A DNA stretch of 64,000 nucleotides from Chlamydomonas reinhardtii (lineage: Eukaryota > Chlorophyta > Chlorophyceae > Chlamydomonadales > Chlamydomonadaceae). Shown piece after piece: positions 12,183 through 22,689 of the stretch. The stretch's first letter is position 1; each line of letters begins with the position of its first letter. The stretch is from NCBI RefSeq assembly GCF_000002595.2, contig NC_057009.1, positions 3,206,382-3,270,381 of the forward strand, written 5' to 3'. The notes beneath the pieces are model-generated. The model saw only the letters and a list, made by a program, of their open reading frames with translations, was not told where the DNA came from and ran no database searches. Made by a program: the position numbers and the translations under genes.

Positions 12183-13440
12183 ACTTGGCGCCGCGCTGTG
12201 CTGTGGTATTGCAGCTTGCTGTGCCAAGTGCATGTGCTCTGGTCTGTGACTGTGCCTGTGTCTGTGTGTTGCGGCGCAAGTCCTGAAAGCCGTGCCATTT
12301 GGTGTCGGATGCTTATAGTGCCGTTCGCGCTGTGTGCCGTCGCCTCTCCGCTGCCCCGGCATGCACAGGCGCGGAAGTTCAAGGGGCACCGGCACAGCAA
12401 CACCCAGGTGCGGCCGCCTGCCTAGCGCCCGGGCATCACCACCTGCGCAATCCTGCTCCCCTCCACTCCAACCGCCTGCCTGCCTACCTGCCTGCCTACC
12501 TTCCTGCCTGCCTGCCTGCCTCCTGCCTGCCTGCCTGAATGCCTGAATGTCTGCCAGCCTGCCTGGGCGCGCCATCGATCTTCCACGCCGCCTGGGTACA
12601 CCTCCATCCCCCTCCCGACCCCGCACCGTCCCTCCCAACAGATCGCCGCCTCGCTCTCGCCCAGCTGCCAGCACCTCATGTGCGGCTCCGACGACGGCTG
12701 GGTCTACATCTGGGAGACCGGCCTGGCGCCGCCAGCCCAGCAGCAAGCGCCGCAGGCGCCGCCGCCGGGCGCCACCGGCCGCGCCTCCACCGGGAAGCCG
12801 ACGGCGGCCAAGGGCAGCAGCGGCAAGGTGGGCGCGGGCAAGGACCTGGCGGCCGCGAGCGGCCGCGGCGGCGGCGGCAGCGGCAGCGCGTTCAAGCCAG
12901 GCAAGGTGAAGGAGGGGCTGTACGAGGCGTTTCAGACGCCCGAGCCCACCGTCACTGTGGCCATGTTCGCGCCTGAGGTGTGCAGGTGAGGGCGGATCAG
13001 GCGCGGCAAACATAGGCGCGGTTGTTGGTTGTGCTGTCGGGATGGTGTAGGTATTCACCGCTGCTTCGTTGTCGGGCTGGCGGCGCACGCCTATGGTTTC
13101 TGAATGCTCTGATGGCACCAGCTGGCGGCGTCTCCGCGGCGGCGCCTCCTCCGCCTGTGTCGCTGTCGCTCATACCCGCACACCACACCACACCATGCAC
13201 TTCCTGACCCCGCACCTTGCATGCACCCGCATTGCATCCCTCTTGCGGCGCGCCAGGGTCGGGCGCGGAGTGGACCCGGCCCGCACCGTCAGCGCTGGCG
13301 CACCCGCGGCGGCATTGGCGGCGTCTTCATCGTCCGGCCCCGGCGGCGGTGGCGCGGGCTCGCTGTTGGGGAGCCTGGTGCTGGTGGCAGGCTTCAGCGG
13401 CCGCATCTACGTGTATGAAAATCTGCCGCCGACGATGTAG
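7315..13440 (+). CDS. WD40-repeat protein, WDR44-like
   Basis: Twelve exons join in phase to 983 residues: 7315-7500, 7772-7833, 8054-8264, 8470-9141, 9616-9690, 10046-10185, 10495-11041, 11252-11377, 11686-12051, 12369-12407, 12642-12985, 13257-13440. The N-terminal 400 residues are Ala/Ser-rich with a charged helix ('SNVKERIEERVERHQQQ'). The propeller starts near 403: 'GHEGVVWVLRFSSDSRLLAS', 'GHTGDVLDMCWSQ..LLTAS', 'DFVTSCCFHPTDPRRIVTG', 'VTRAVFSLDGRRVVAGTLRG', then repeats ending at 'VYENLPPTM'. The phrase 'FHPTDPRR.VTG..DGK.RVW' is typical of WDR44 and its plant homologues; animal WDR44 binds Rab11 and acts in endosome recycling. Long Gly/Ser inserts (10560-10700, 10840-10910, 11830-11990) sit in loops between blades. 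Exon 4's start is the least certain boundary. Confidence 0.82.
10204..10280 (+). repeat. (TG)n microsatellite in a WD40-gene intron
   Basis: Nearly uninterrupted TG repeat just inside the 5' end of an intron, a position that recurs in this window (also 12106-12180, 52719-52770 and others). Confidence 0.9.
11428..11480 (+). repeat. Duplicated splice acceptor plus 5' exon end inside an intron
   Basis: This 53-base stretch closely repeats 11655-11709: ATAATAA..., a C-rich tract, CAG, then the identical exon start GTGCGGCACTACGACTACAC. The downstream copy is the genuine start of exon 9 (11686). If the upstream acceptor were used, the frame would reach TAA after nine codons. Confidence 0.75.
12106..12180 (+). 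repeat. (TG)n microsatellite
   Basis: TG repeat of about 36 units in the WD40-gene intron following the exon that ends at 12051. Confidence 0.9.
12470..12568 (+). repeat. (CCTG)n tandem repeat in an intron
   Basis: Imperfect CCTG/CCTA/CCTT tetranucleotide array filling most of the intron between the exons ending at 12407 and starting at 12642. Confidence 0.85.
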
Positions 13441-13747
13441 GGATGTGAATGTGGAGATGGCTATGCAGGATAGCAGTGCTGGTTCGGGCGGTGCAGCCCG
13501 GCGTGTGGTGTGAGCCCGTTGTAGACGCAATACGTTGCCTGTCTGCAGGGTGTTTGAGCCTTCCTTCTCCTGGTCGAAGCTGAGCACTGAGAGTGCTGGA
13601 AGTAGAGCTGGCAACGACGTATAACAGGGCTATGATGATGTGATGACTGCCTGTCAACAGAAAGCGTGCAGGCGGTGGCGTGGGCCACTGAAATTTGCTT
13701 GGGACACACGTACGGCGCGCGCGCAGGCGCTGCCCCCGGCCGATGCG

Positions 13748-13752
13748 TTACA
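13748..13752 (-). terminator. Candidate TGTAA poly(A) signal of the ankyrin-type gene
   Basis: Plus-strand TTACA 85 nt past the minus-strand stop at 13837. The gap 13441-13836 holds the facing 3' UTRs of the WD40 and ankyrin-type genes and nothing else that I recognise. Confidence 0.4.
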
Positions 13753-13836
13753 GCGCACACCGCAAACGTATCGTACGCAACTGTCGTATGGTTCCAAGTC
13801 GGAGCTGCAAGTGCTGTACACTGTACGTCAGGAGTG

Positions 13837-14436
13837 TCACGGGTCCTTCCTATCCTCCTCCAGCTCCTCCTCACTTGTCTCGCCGCCGTCATTTGTGCCG
13901 CCGCCAACGCCGCCGCCTGCCCCACGCCCTCCGCACACGCGCGTCAGCAACCCTCTCAGCACTCCACACAGCCCCCCTCGTCCCAGCCTGCGCTCCCGCG
14001 CTTCCTGCCACTCCTGCCGCCGCCGCAGCCACTCTTCCTGCGCGGGCGCGAGCTGCAGCCGCCGCCTGGGGTCCGCCTGCGCCGCCCGCAGCCGCCGCCA
14101 CAGCCGCCACCACGACCTCGCGCCGCGGCATTGCGGCTGCTCCAGAAAGAAGCGCAGCGCTCCCACATAGCCGCCGGTTTGCAGAGTGGCGTCGTAGGCG
14201 CAGTCGGGCAACCAGTCAGGTATGCGCGCCAGGCCGGCGGCGCAGGCCGCACGCACTGCGGCGAAGTTGCCGCCGCAGGCCGCCACCCACAGCTGTGCCG
14301 GCGTCAGAAGCTGCTGCCAGCGGCGAGGTCACCAATCCGTACAGGAAGGCAGGGAGGCAGGGAGGGAGGTGCTCAGGTGAAGTGTGCGCGTGTGTGTTCG
14401 TGTGTGTGTGTGTGTGTGTGTGCGTGTGCGTGTGTG

Positions 14437-14479
<43 letters not shown>

Positions 14480-17254
14480 GCATGGCACTGCGGGTTGCCA
14501 CGGGACAGGGTTCAGTGAAGCAGGCGGTTGCATATCCTGACAAAGCGCAAGCAAGCTCCGCATAATGGTCAGAGCGTAGGGTCAGAGCGTAGGGTCCGAG
14601 CTCAGGGTCAGCGCGGCCCCGTGCCACCGCCTCTTCACTAGTGACCACGCCCACACCTGCGCCCCGCACACTCACCGGCTCCGGCGGCAGTCCCGAGCAC
14701 TGCGCCCGCAGCCTGTGCGCAGCCCACTCCATCGCCGCCGGGGAGCCACCCATCAGCAGCTTCTGCACCACCCGCGCCGCCACCGCCTCGCGCAGGCGCT
14801 TGCCCTCTTCCCCAGCCTCCTGCTCCTCCTGCTGCCGCCCCTCCTCCTCCCGCTCCGCATCCGCACGTGCCGCCAGCGACTGCAGCAGCCGCAAGTCACT
14901 GACGCCCGTGACACACGCCTCCTCAAGCACAGCCAGCCAGAACGCCTCCCCCAGTCGCCGGACGTGTGTGCGGGAGCGTCCGCGTGTCCAGGGCGGCCCG
15001 TCCGCCGTGTTTTGCACCTGGCTGGGAGCGCCCCCGCCACTGCCCGTCACCGTGCACCCCACCCCTTCCTCCGCCTCCGCCTCCGCCTCCTCCGCCCGCT
15101 CCGCTGCCAGCTGCTCCAGCAGCCACCGCACCAGCGCCACCGCCTCCGCCGCGCAGCGGTTGAACCCGCCGCCGCTGTAGGTGTCGCCGTAGCCGTGGTC
15201 GCAGCCGCAGGCGGCCACGTGGACGCCGCCGCCGCCACCCGGGCCCCGGAGGCCCGCCAGCGCCGCCGCCAGCAGCCGCTCATCCAGCCGCAGCCCGTAA
15301 CGCGCGTGCAGCAGCCGCACCGACTCCAGCCTGGCACTGCGCGCAGCCCATTCGCTGAAGGCCGGCGTGGGCTGCAGCCCGCACTCGTCAAGGAGGAAAC
15401 ACAGCGCGCCGGCGCTGCCTGCCGCCGCCGCGGCCTTCAACGCGCCTGGGCCCGGCACCAGGCCCCGTGACACCAAGAACCGCATGCGGCGCTCAACCTC
15501 ATGTGCGTCAGGGTGCCGTGCCGCACCCTCCCACACACTCCAGGGGTCGTCAAGTCCCGGCCACAGCAGCGGCCCCGCAGCGGGCGCCTGTTGGTTAGCG
15601 CGCTCGGCGGCGCTGAGGCCGCCGTCTGCCGCGCCTGGCCCGCTGGCGGCTGCTGCCACGCCCGTTCGCGGCCCCGTGTCCGCCACCGCCCCAGCCATCG
15701 CCCCCGCCAGCTCCTGTTCCAGTTCCCGCTGCCGCGCCAGAATGAAATCAAACTTGTCGGCCCAGGACCCATCCGGCCTGGGACTACTGATGGCGCGCTG
15801 CAGCAGCACACTGTGGAGCTCACGAAGCGAGAAACCGCCGCTGCCGCCGCCGCCAGCGCCGCCCGGCGCCCCCGCCGCCGCCGCCGCAATCGCTGGCCAC
15901 TCGTGTTCTAGGTAGGCATGATACACCTCCACGAACTCCTCCATCGTGCATCCGAACGCGTGCGTCGTCATCAGGCCCTGCCGATGCGGCCGAGTCACGC
16001 CATCCAACAGCCTGCCGCCGTCACAACCGCCACCGCCACGGGCGCCGTTGCCGTCGTCAGCAGCGGTGCCGCTTCGACGTCCAGCGGCGATGGTCTGGTA
16101 CCGGCAGCGGCCAAAGTCAAGCAGGCGGCGCACCAGCTCCGTGTGTCCACCGTGCGCGGCGGACAGGGCGGCGAATCCGTGCATGAAGAAGGGCGCGTCG
16201 GGTGCGGCGGCGGCCGCAGCAGGGGGACCAGCGGCGGCAACAGTAGCACTGCTGGGGTGGGCAGCGCCGCTGCCGTTAATGCTGCTGCTGTCCGCTTGCC
16301 CTTTCGCCTCCGTCCCGTTCCCTGTGTTTACTCGCTGCTGCTTGACAGCGGGCTGAGAGAGCGCCGGCGGCGCTGCTGCGGGTGGCGCCTCGGGCGGTGG
16401 CGGCGACGGCAGTGGTGTCGTCGATGGTCCAGGTTGTGTCGTGGGTGGCGGCGGTGGCGGCAGCACGCGAACGTAGCCCACCTCCTCCAGCCAGTGGAGC
16501 ACGTGCGCGTGGCCGCCGCGGCAGGCAGCCTCCACCGCCGCGGAGCGGGTGTGCCTAGGCGGCGGCGGGCGCAGCCCAGCGGCCCAGAACGCCCGGCATA
16601 CCGGCAGGTGGCCGGCGCCAGCGGCGGCGGCGAACACAGAGTGCGCCCATTGGCAGCCTGCTGGACCAGGCGCACGGGGAGTGGCGTGGTCCATAACCAC
16701 CGTGTCAGAAAATGGGATCCGGATTGGCTGGTGCATTGCTGTTTTCAGTTGCAAGGAAGACGACTAGCAGTGAGACCCTCCACAACGCACGTCACGCAGC
16801 AACTTGGAGCACTTCTTTATCACATACCTGCGTCGAGCAGTGTTGCGCAGGCTGCGATGTCACCGACGGCGGCCGCGCTCTCCAGCGCATGCACATGCAG
16901 CCCGCAGTCGCAGTACGCCACCGCCGAAGCCAAACTGGCGGCGTGCCCCGAAGACGCCGCCAGGCACAGCAGCCGGCGGCGCTCTCGCAGGCTGAGGACG
17001 CGCCAAGGCTCGGGGCGGCCCCAGTGGCGCACAAAAGCATCGCCAGGCCAAGGCTGTGCTGCTAGCTGGGGCAGGTTGTGCAGTGGCCAGGCCTTCGGCG
17101 GAGCGGCCAACACAAGGCGCCGGTTCTCGCGCAGGCAGATGGCGGTCTCCCGGTCAAGCAGCTTGATGCATCCAGCCACATCATTTGGATGTGAATAGCT
17201 CGCGATGCGAGCGATGAGGTCGGGCGTAAGGTCTCGCCACGTTGAGGCGCGCAT
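13837..17254 (-). CDS. F-box-like/ankyrin-type protein
   Basis: Three exons (17254-16828, 16660-14676, 14313-13837) join in phase to 962 residues. The start is the first in-frame ATG after an upstream stop. The N-terminus 'WRDLTPDLIARIASYSHPND' resembles an F-box helix. Ankyrin-like helix pairs follow: 'LLCLAASSGHAASLASAVAY', 'AAAVGDIAACATLLDAAG', 'AAAAGAGHLPVCRAFWAAGL', 'AVEAACRGGHAHVLHWLEEV', 'ALSAAHGGHTELVRRLLDFG', 'AAAAGSAGALCFLLDECGL', and 'LLTPAQLWVAACGGNFAAVR' at the last exon. Long Pro/Ala/Gly inserts separate them. This is the build of a large family in Chlamydomonas and Volvox; the ligand is unknown and an SCF adaptor role is only inferred. A 5'-truncated LINE ends about 40 bases upstream of the ATG. 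Confidence 0.68.
14398..14475 (+). repeat. (TG)n/(CG)-interrupted microsatellite
   Basis: TG repeat with scattered TGCG units in the last intron of the ankyrin-type gene. Confidence 0.85.
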
Positions 17255-17295
17255 GCATGGACCGCTGCGGTCCACTGCCAAGAGCTTGAAGGCTT

Positions 17296-18732
17296 AGCTT
17301 AACGTAACGTGTCTACTCTACGCAGATGACCTTACTTTGTGCGCTCTCGGCATTCACCGAATGCAATTTCTCCTTAATAGACTGCATGAATTCTGTGAAG
17401 CGTTTGGTATGCGAGTGAATATTGCTAAGTGTGAGATTATGGTCTTCGCTCACGCACACCGCGCCAGAACGCCAGCTGCAAGCAGTGCGTGCGACCGCGC
17501 TGAGGTACGGGGGCATGAGTCTACCGGTGACTGGACGAGCAAGATACCTAGGCCTTTACTACGGGCCAGCAACCACTTTTGACTCGTGCTATCAGGAGCT
17601 CTGTGCTGCTGGGAAGCGCGCATCGCTAGCTTTGATTGCCGCACTGGACAAAAAGGGGTGCCGAGCACCTGACATCATGCATGCGTGTTTCGATGTGCAA
17701 GTGAGATCTGTGCTATCCTATGGTGTTGAGATTTGGGGCCCCGACGCCCTATGCTATTTGTTTGAAGGAGTTGCCTACGGCGGTCACAGTCGCGATGAAG
17801 ACAAGGCTATGACGGGCAAGTGGAGGAAAGCCAAGTCCCTGTTCGACAAAGCACTCACGGATCCCATGGTCATGCTTCAAACGCGCTTCTTTGCTAGGGC
17901 GGCAGCGGTGGGCAGGCCCACACACAGGTTGCTTTATGCTGAGTTTGCTGGCCACCCAATGCAGATGCATTGGGCGCGTATGGTGCTAAGTTTCTGGAAT
18001 CGCATTATCAAGCAAGAAAAATCCCTGGCCTATACTTTTCTAGCCGACGCAGTGGCTGTAGCTGCTGCGGTAGGCTTTGAAGGCATGTGCTGGGTCAGCA
18101 AGGTCTACCGCATATGCAAGAAGCTGGGGTATGATTGGTGTGCCGAAGGGCCCCAAAGCACAGATGCGTTGTGTGAATGGCTGATGCGCACCCAGCTCCC
18201 AGTCGGGGCAATGATAACTGATTTTACCGAAAAGCTTTTGCAAGAATGGGGGGCGGACTGCCTGGCTACCGATCCTCGAGACTTCCCGGAGTCAGGGGGG
18301 AGGCAGACCAGCCAGGGCGCCCCCGGCGTGAAAATGTGCAGGTATGTGCAATGGATGGGGCTGCCGCAAAAGGACCCTATGGTTGAGAAAGGCAGGTTGG
18401 CCCACATGGGGCAGTACGTTACGTATACGCACTTGATTGCCCTAATTCGTTTCCGCCTTGGCTGCTGGGACCTCGAAGTGAACCGCCCCAAGGCGGGGAA
18501 TTTGTACCGCCCACGCGCGCAACGTGTGTGCCGGATGTGCGGCTGTGGCAATGTGGAAGACGAGAAGCATGTTTTGCTTGAATGCGCCAGTTACGCAAGC
18601 CTTAGGCAGGCGAGTGGCATTGCTGGAGATGATATGAAGCGAGTTATGCTTAAAACTACGGCCGAGAAGTTGGCAGCGTTTCTGTATGCCGCTATGACGC
18701 TAAGGTCGCGAGCGCTGAACTCAGTCACTTGA
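17296..18732 (+). mobile_element. 5'-truncated LINE (non-LTR retrotransposon), reverse-transcriptase C-terminal part
   Basis: Begins inside the reverse-transcriptase domain: 'LLYADDLTLCALG' (catalytic YADD at about 17319), then 'RLHEFCEAFGMRVNIAKCEI', the usual thumb-side motifs. After a frame change between about 17440 and 17510 the rest lies in one long frame to 18732, with 'ARYLGLYYGP', 'SVLSYGVEIWGP' and a C-terminal CCHC knuckle (CRMCGCGNVEDEKHVLLEC at about 18529-18585), as in L1-like LINEs. The 5' truncation is typical of incomplete target-primed reverse transcription; the frame change shows the copy is not functional. No clear poly(A) tail or target-site duplication was identified, so the 3' limit is approximate. 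Confidence 0.8.
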
Positions 18733-18841
18733 TTAGCCTGCCCATCTTTCCTTCTTTCTGCTATTGTGCGCCCCCGGACTCAAAGGAGTTAGCGGGGCCT
18801 GCATGGACCTCAAGCCATGTAAATGCTCATGCTCACAGCAA

Positions 18842-19168
18842 TGGGCCTCTTTCCAACGTCGATTTAGTGGCGCCCCCTTTAGAATGCTCCGCCGCAGTAC
18901 CGCTGCCTTGTGGGATTGCAATAACAACACTAAATATACCAGGAAACAAATCGGGACGGAGTAAAGCCGAGGTCGGATTTTGCGACCTGGTCGGGGACTG
19001 CCTTTCCCAAGGAGTGACACGCGGCAAACACCCAGCAAGCCAACTGACAGGCCTTCGTCGATATTAGCCTAAAACAACAAAGTTAGCAAGCATTTAGCAT
19101 CGCAGAGAAAGAAGCCCACTAAAGTCTGCGCCACTAAATGGCTAAAGTCTGCACTGGAAAGAGGCCCA
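18842..19168. mobile_element. MITE-like element with terminal inverted repeats
   Basis: About 327 bases bounded by TGGGCCTCTTTCCA and its perfect complement TGGAAAGAGGCCCA. Inside both ends the repeat continues imperfectly (TTTAGTGGCGC left; GCGCCACTAAA right). No coding capacity. A target-site duplication is not obvious. Its right end lies only 3 bases from the left edge of the tandem array. Confidence 0.6.
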
Positions 19169-19460
19169 ATGTCACGCAATCTTGCCGGGGTGCCTCGATT
19201 GAAGCCCCGCGCTTCAGCTGTTGCTTACTTTGCATTGTTGTTAACCGTCACATTGTGTCGTGGTAATTCAGCGTCCACTCTCCAGCACCTGTTACGAATC
19301 CTATCGGCGCCTACTTTGCGATTTGGCCCGTGTTCGCAAGGCATATCAGTAAAGCCACATGCATAGCTGCACCTAGATCGCACGCTGCTGCGGCGGAGCA
19401 GCGAGCAAGAAACCTTACGTTGCTCTTGGACCCGGCGAGCCCACGAGGCGCCGCTGCACG

Positions 19461-21345
19461 ATGCAGCGAGCGGCGGCGGTGCCTTCTGCGAGGGGCAGCA
19501 TGCATGGCGGAGGCCGAGGCGGTGGCGGCGCAGGTGAGGCGTTTTGACGCGAAGGGGAAGGGGTGCTGATGGCTGGAACTCTCGCCTCCGGGGCGGACAA
19601 GCTTGCCTGACCTGCGTGCAAATGGCGTAGGATGGCGCAAGGTGACTTTGGCCTCACATCAATATTTTGGCCTGGGCGATGGGGCCGACTACCCCGCCCA
19701 CAGGTTTTCTTCGTGCAGTCGCGTCCACGGCACTCGGCGCGCAAAATCTGGCGTCACTCCTTGGACGCCGAGCCTCTGTGGTGGCAGTGCATGCAGACGG
19801 GGCTGGTGGGACCACGGGCCGGGTGCCATTCAGACGCCGGAAACCGCGGCCGGACCCACTGCAAAGGCTGATGCTGCGGAAGCTGCGGGACATCCAGAAC
19901 GACGTGCGCGGCATCCAGCAGAAGCAGGATGGATTCGCTGAGACACAGAGCATCATCGTCGAGTCGCTCGTGGGCAGCGAGCTCAGTGAGCGCGACCCGC
20001 CGGACGTGGACAGCAGCAAAGCGCGCAGAGCCGTCAAGCTGCAGTCTGCGGACAGCGTTGTGGCCTGTGTGGTGCCGCAAGAGCTCCCGCCGCGCCTGCT
20101 GCACGAGGACGCACCTGCGCAGCTCACGGCGTGGCTCAGGGAGGATCGGGAGAGCGGCGTGATGAGTGGGGGCTACCGTTTGTTACCGTTTGTTCCAGCG
20201 TCTTGACCTGCCAACGCATAGGCCAGCTCTGACGTGTCAAAATGGACCCTGACTTGTCTTCTGCCGCCGCCGCTTGTGTAGGGCCGAGGCATCCGCGCTA
20301 TCCTGCGGTCGTGTCTGCGTGCGGTGCCTTCCCTGCTCGGGGCGGTGGCGGGGAGTGCAGAGGACAAGGCGGCGGCTGCGACTGCAGCTGAGGTGAGAGC
20401 TTGCCGCTATTACGTATGGCGGCTGGCGGCGTCAACTGCTCCAACAGCAACGGCAGACAGGACGTGCTACCGTACGTGCGATTTTACACTGTTCGCAGGT
20501 GGCGCTGACAGAGCTCGAGAAGGCTGGGGCTGGCCAAAAGGAGCTGCGAGCCGCCTGTGACGCGCTCAAGTGCTGCGCGGCGCGGCTGCCGGTCTCCTTG
20601 AAGCTGCTCGAGGACTGCGTCAAGGACCCGAAGAAAGCCGAGGAGCTGCTGCGCGGTGAGCTGTGCATCGCGGCGCTGACGTCGCTGCACCCGGTCAGCG
20701 GCACGGCCTCATCGACGGCCAAAGAGCTGGAGATCGACCGCCTGCTGCCGCTACGGTTGCTTCCGGCGGCTGACGGCGCCAACGGCACCAGCAACAACGG
20801 TGGCATCGCCATCCTGGAGGTGCAGGAGATCAAGTCGTCCACCGCTGGTGAGTGAAGTGCCGACAGACATGGCACCAGACGGGGTGGTCGGGACACGGCA
20901 TTCAAACTGGTTGGCATGGGCGGCGAGGATTTCCAAGGCGTCATGTTACCTGCTGCGTTGAGGTGTCTGGGAGCCTCTGTGCCGCGGTCCATGTATTGAC
21001 CGGGATCAGGCCGCACTCCACGACCTCTGCTCATGCGCAGGTCTACCCACGGGGGGTGACCAGGCGGCCCGCCTGGGCTCCGTTCTGGGGTGCTCCTACG
21101 GTGTGCTGCAAGAGCGGCTCCAGCACACGGCGGCAGGCGCTGTGCCGCCGCTGCCGGTGAAGCTGCGCCTGCAGGGGACCATTGCGCTCGGCAAAGACGG
21201 CGACCCCAACGCGGATGCGGCGCAGCTCCCGCCCCAGCAGACGCTTAAAACCGCTGACGACAAGGTGCACGACATGCAGATGCAGTACCTGGTCCTGGCG
21301 AAGGGCGCTCTGGTGCCCTGGGTGCCGAACCGCCCGAAGCAGTGA
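19461..21345 (+). CDS. Coiled-coil, PD-(D/E)XK-like protein, copy 1 (one heptad; splice donor lost)
   Basis: By comparison with copies 2 and 3 the exons are 19461-19533, 19704-20149, 20282-20392, 20499-20847 and 21041-21345, giving 427 residues. No acidic residue occurs before D56 and the start is rich in Arg, Ala and Ser, so an organelle transit peptide is possible. A coiled coil around 77-115 contains one 'IQNDVRG'. A helical middle precedes a C-terminal domain with E264, 'ELEIDRLL' (D290) and 'AILEVQEIKSS' (E320-x-K322), the spacing logic of a PD-(D/E)XK nuclease. In this copy the donor after exon 2 reads GAGAGC instead of GTGAGC, so normal splicing there should fail; four other differences from copy 2 change residues. 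No family was recognised with certainty. Confidence 0.5.
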
Positions 21346-22518
21346 GCGGTTGGGACACGCGGTTGACAGCGAGCCGAGCTGCTACCGCGGTCTTCGTACC
21401 GCTGCAGCTTTGCGCGCGACGGGTAGCTGCTGGGGTGCCTGGGCCGCGAGGCTGCGGTCGAGCGGCGGGGGCGACCTGCTGCAGGCGTCCGCGGTGGCTG
21501 CAACGCGTGGACCTGTCTGTTGGGGAAGTGCCGAGGGCATGAGGCATGGCGAGCTTGGACAGTGCGGCACCGTGGCAGGTATTAAGCTGACACCCATTGT
21601 GTCATCCGGCGCGGTTTTGGAGTGCGGGCATGCCATGTGCGTACCATTTTAGGCACGTCACGCGACGAGGGCGCTTGAAGAGTGGGGTCGGAGAGTGCGT
21701 AGAGCTTTTGAGTGGGAAAGAATGGGAGATTCGTTCATGGGAAAATGTGGGAGATGCATTTCATAAATGTGGTGAACAGTTGAGCGTTTGGGCCGCATTT
21801 TGACGAGTTGGCCGGTCTCTGACGCGTGGTAGGATGGTGGGCGTCACCAAAGTGAGAGGCTGGCGGCCTGTGGCGGTCTCACCGCTGAGAGACATTGACC
21901 ATCGGTGTCTCGGGACTTGTCCATAACGATAACGTTTGTATTGCATGTACCATTTCGTGGGGTGTAAGGGTTCACCTCTCCGGCTGGCACCTCGCAGCCA
22001 TGTACTCTGGCCTTGTCATTTTGTATGGAGTGAACCCAGTCACTGTTGCGCTGCGCATGCGATACATTGCAATCATGTGATGCGTCGGCAAGTGGAAAGT
22101 TTGGCAGGGGATGGAGCGCTGTGTGGACGGAGCATCCATGGGGAAGTGTTGGTGTACCTAAATATGCAAGTAGCGCAAGGCAATTCTGTAGCGCCGGCCG
22201 CATTGGCATGCGCAGCTCTCGAGTGTGGCGTGTGGCACATTTAATAAGCCCGCATTTCACCACATGCGTTGGTGTTCATATCTAGGACGTGCATGTCGCA
22301 ATAGGTCGGCAGGGTACCGGCGTGTCTGGGACTTCAGAGCCTCTGCGGCGATGCATCAGTGCTTACCTGCTCCGTTTGAGGGGAAGGGCACAAGACTGGG
22401 GGAGGGAGGAGCCCGGAGGAGCACAGGGTCGCGAAGGCGCAGGCTCCCATGTATGTATACGCTGGTCACTCTGTTGTCGAGGGCGCTGTAAGTGTGGGAT
22501 GCTACGATACGATTTGGC
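21346..22518. other. Unit 1 spacer, 3' flank of copy 1
   Basis: Holds the presumed 3' UTR (TGTAA at 21963-21967) and then sequence without a supported gene up to the gap. Short open frames here show no protein family. Confidence 0.4.
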
Positions 22519-22618
22519 NNNNNNNNNNNNNNNNNNNNNNNNNNNNNNNNNNNNNNNNNNNNNNNNNNNNNNNNNNNNNNNNNNNNNNNNNNNNNNNNNN
22601 NNNNNNNNNNNNNNNNNN
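22519..22618. other. Assembly gap (100 N)
   Basis: Exactly 100 Ns, a conventional unknown-size gap. Comparison with unit 2 suggests about 3.4 kb is missing. Confidence 0.95.
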
Positions 22619-22689
22619 GCCTCCGTCAGACAGTCCAGGAAGAAGCGCTGGCCCTCGCCCACACTGGCCGCCAGCGCCTCCAGCGCGCC
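22619..22689 (-). pseudogene. Exon fragment of the IQ-motif gene, unit 1
   Basis: Matches part of exon 4 of the IQ-motif gene (41588-41658). At 22689/22690 it is cut and continues directly into the transposon. Confidence 0.8.

Noticed and set aside
14641-16356. Long plus-strand Ser/Ala/Pro-rich frames opposite the ankyrin-type gene
   Set aside because: The minus strand has recognisable ankyrin helices and consistent splice sites; the plus frames mirror its GC bias.
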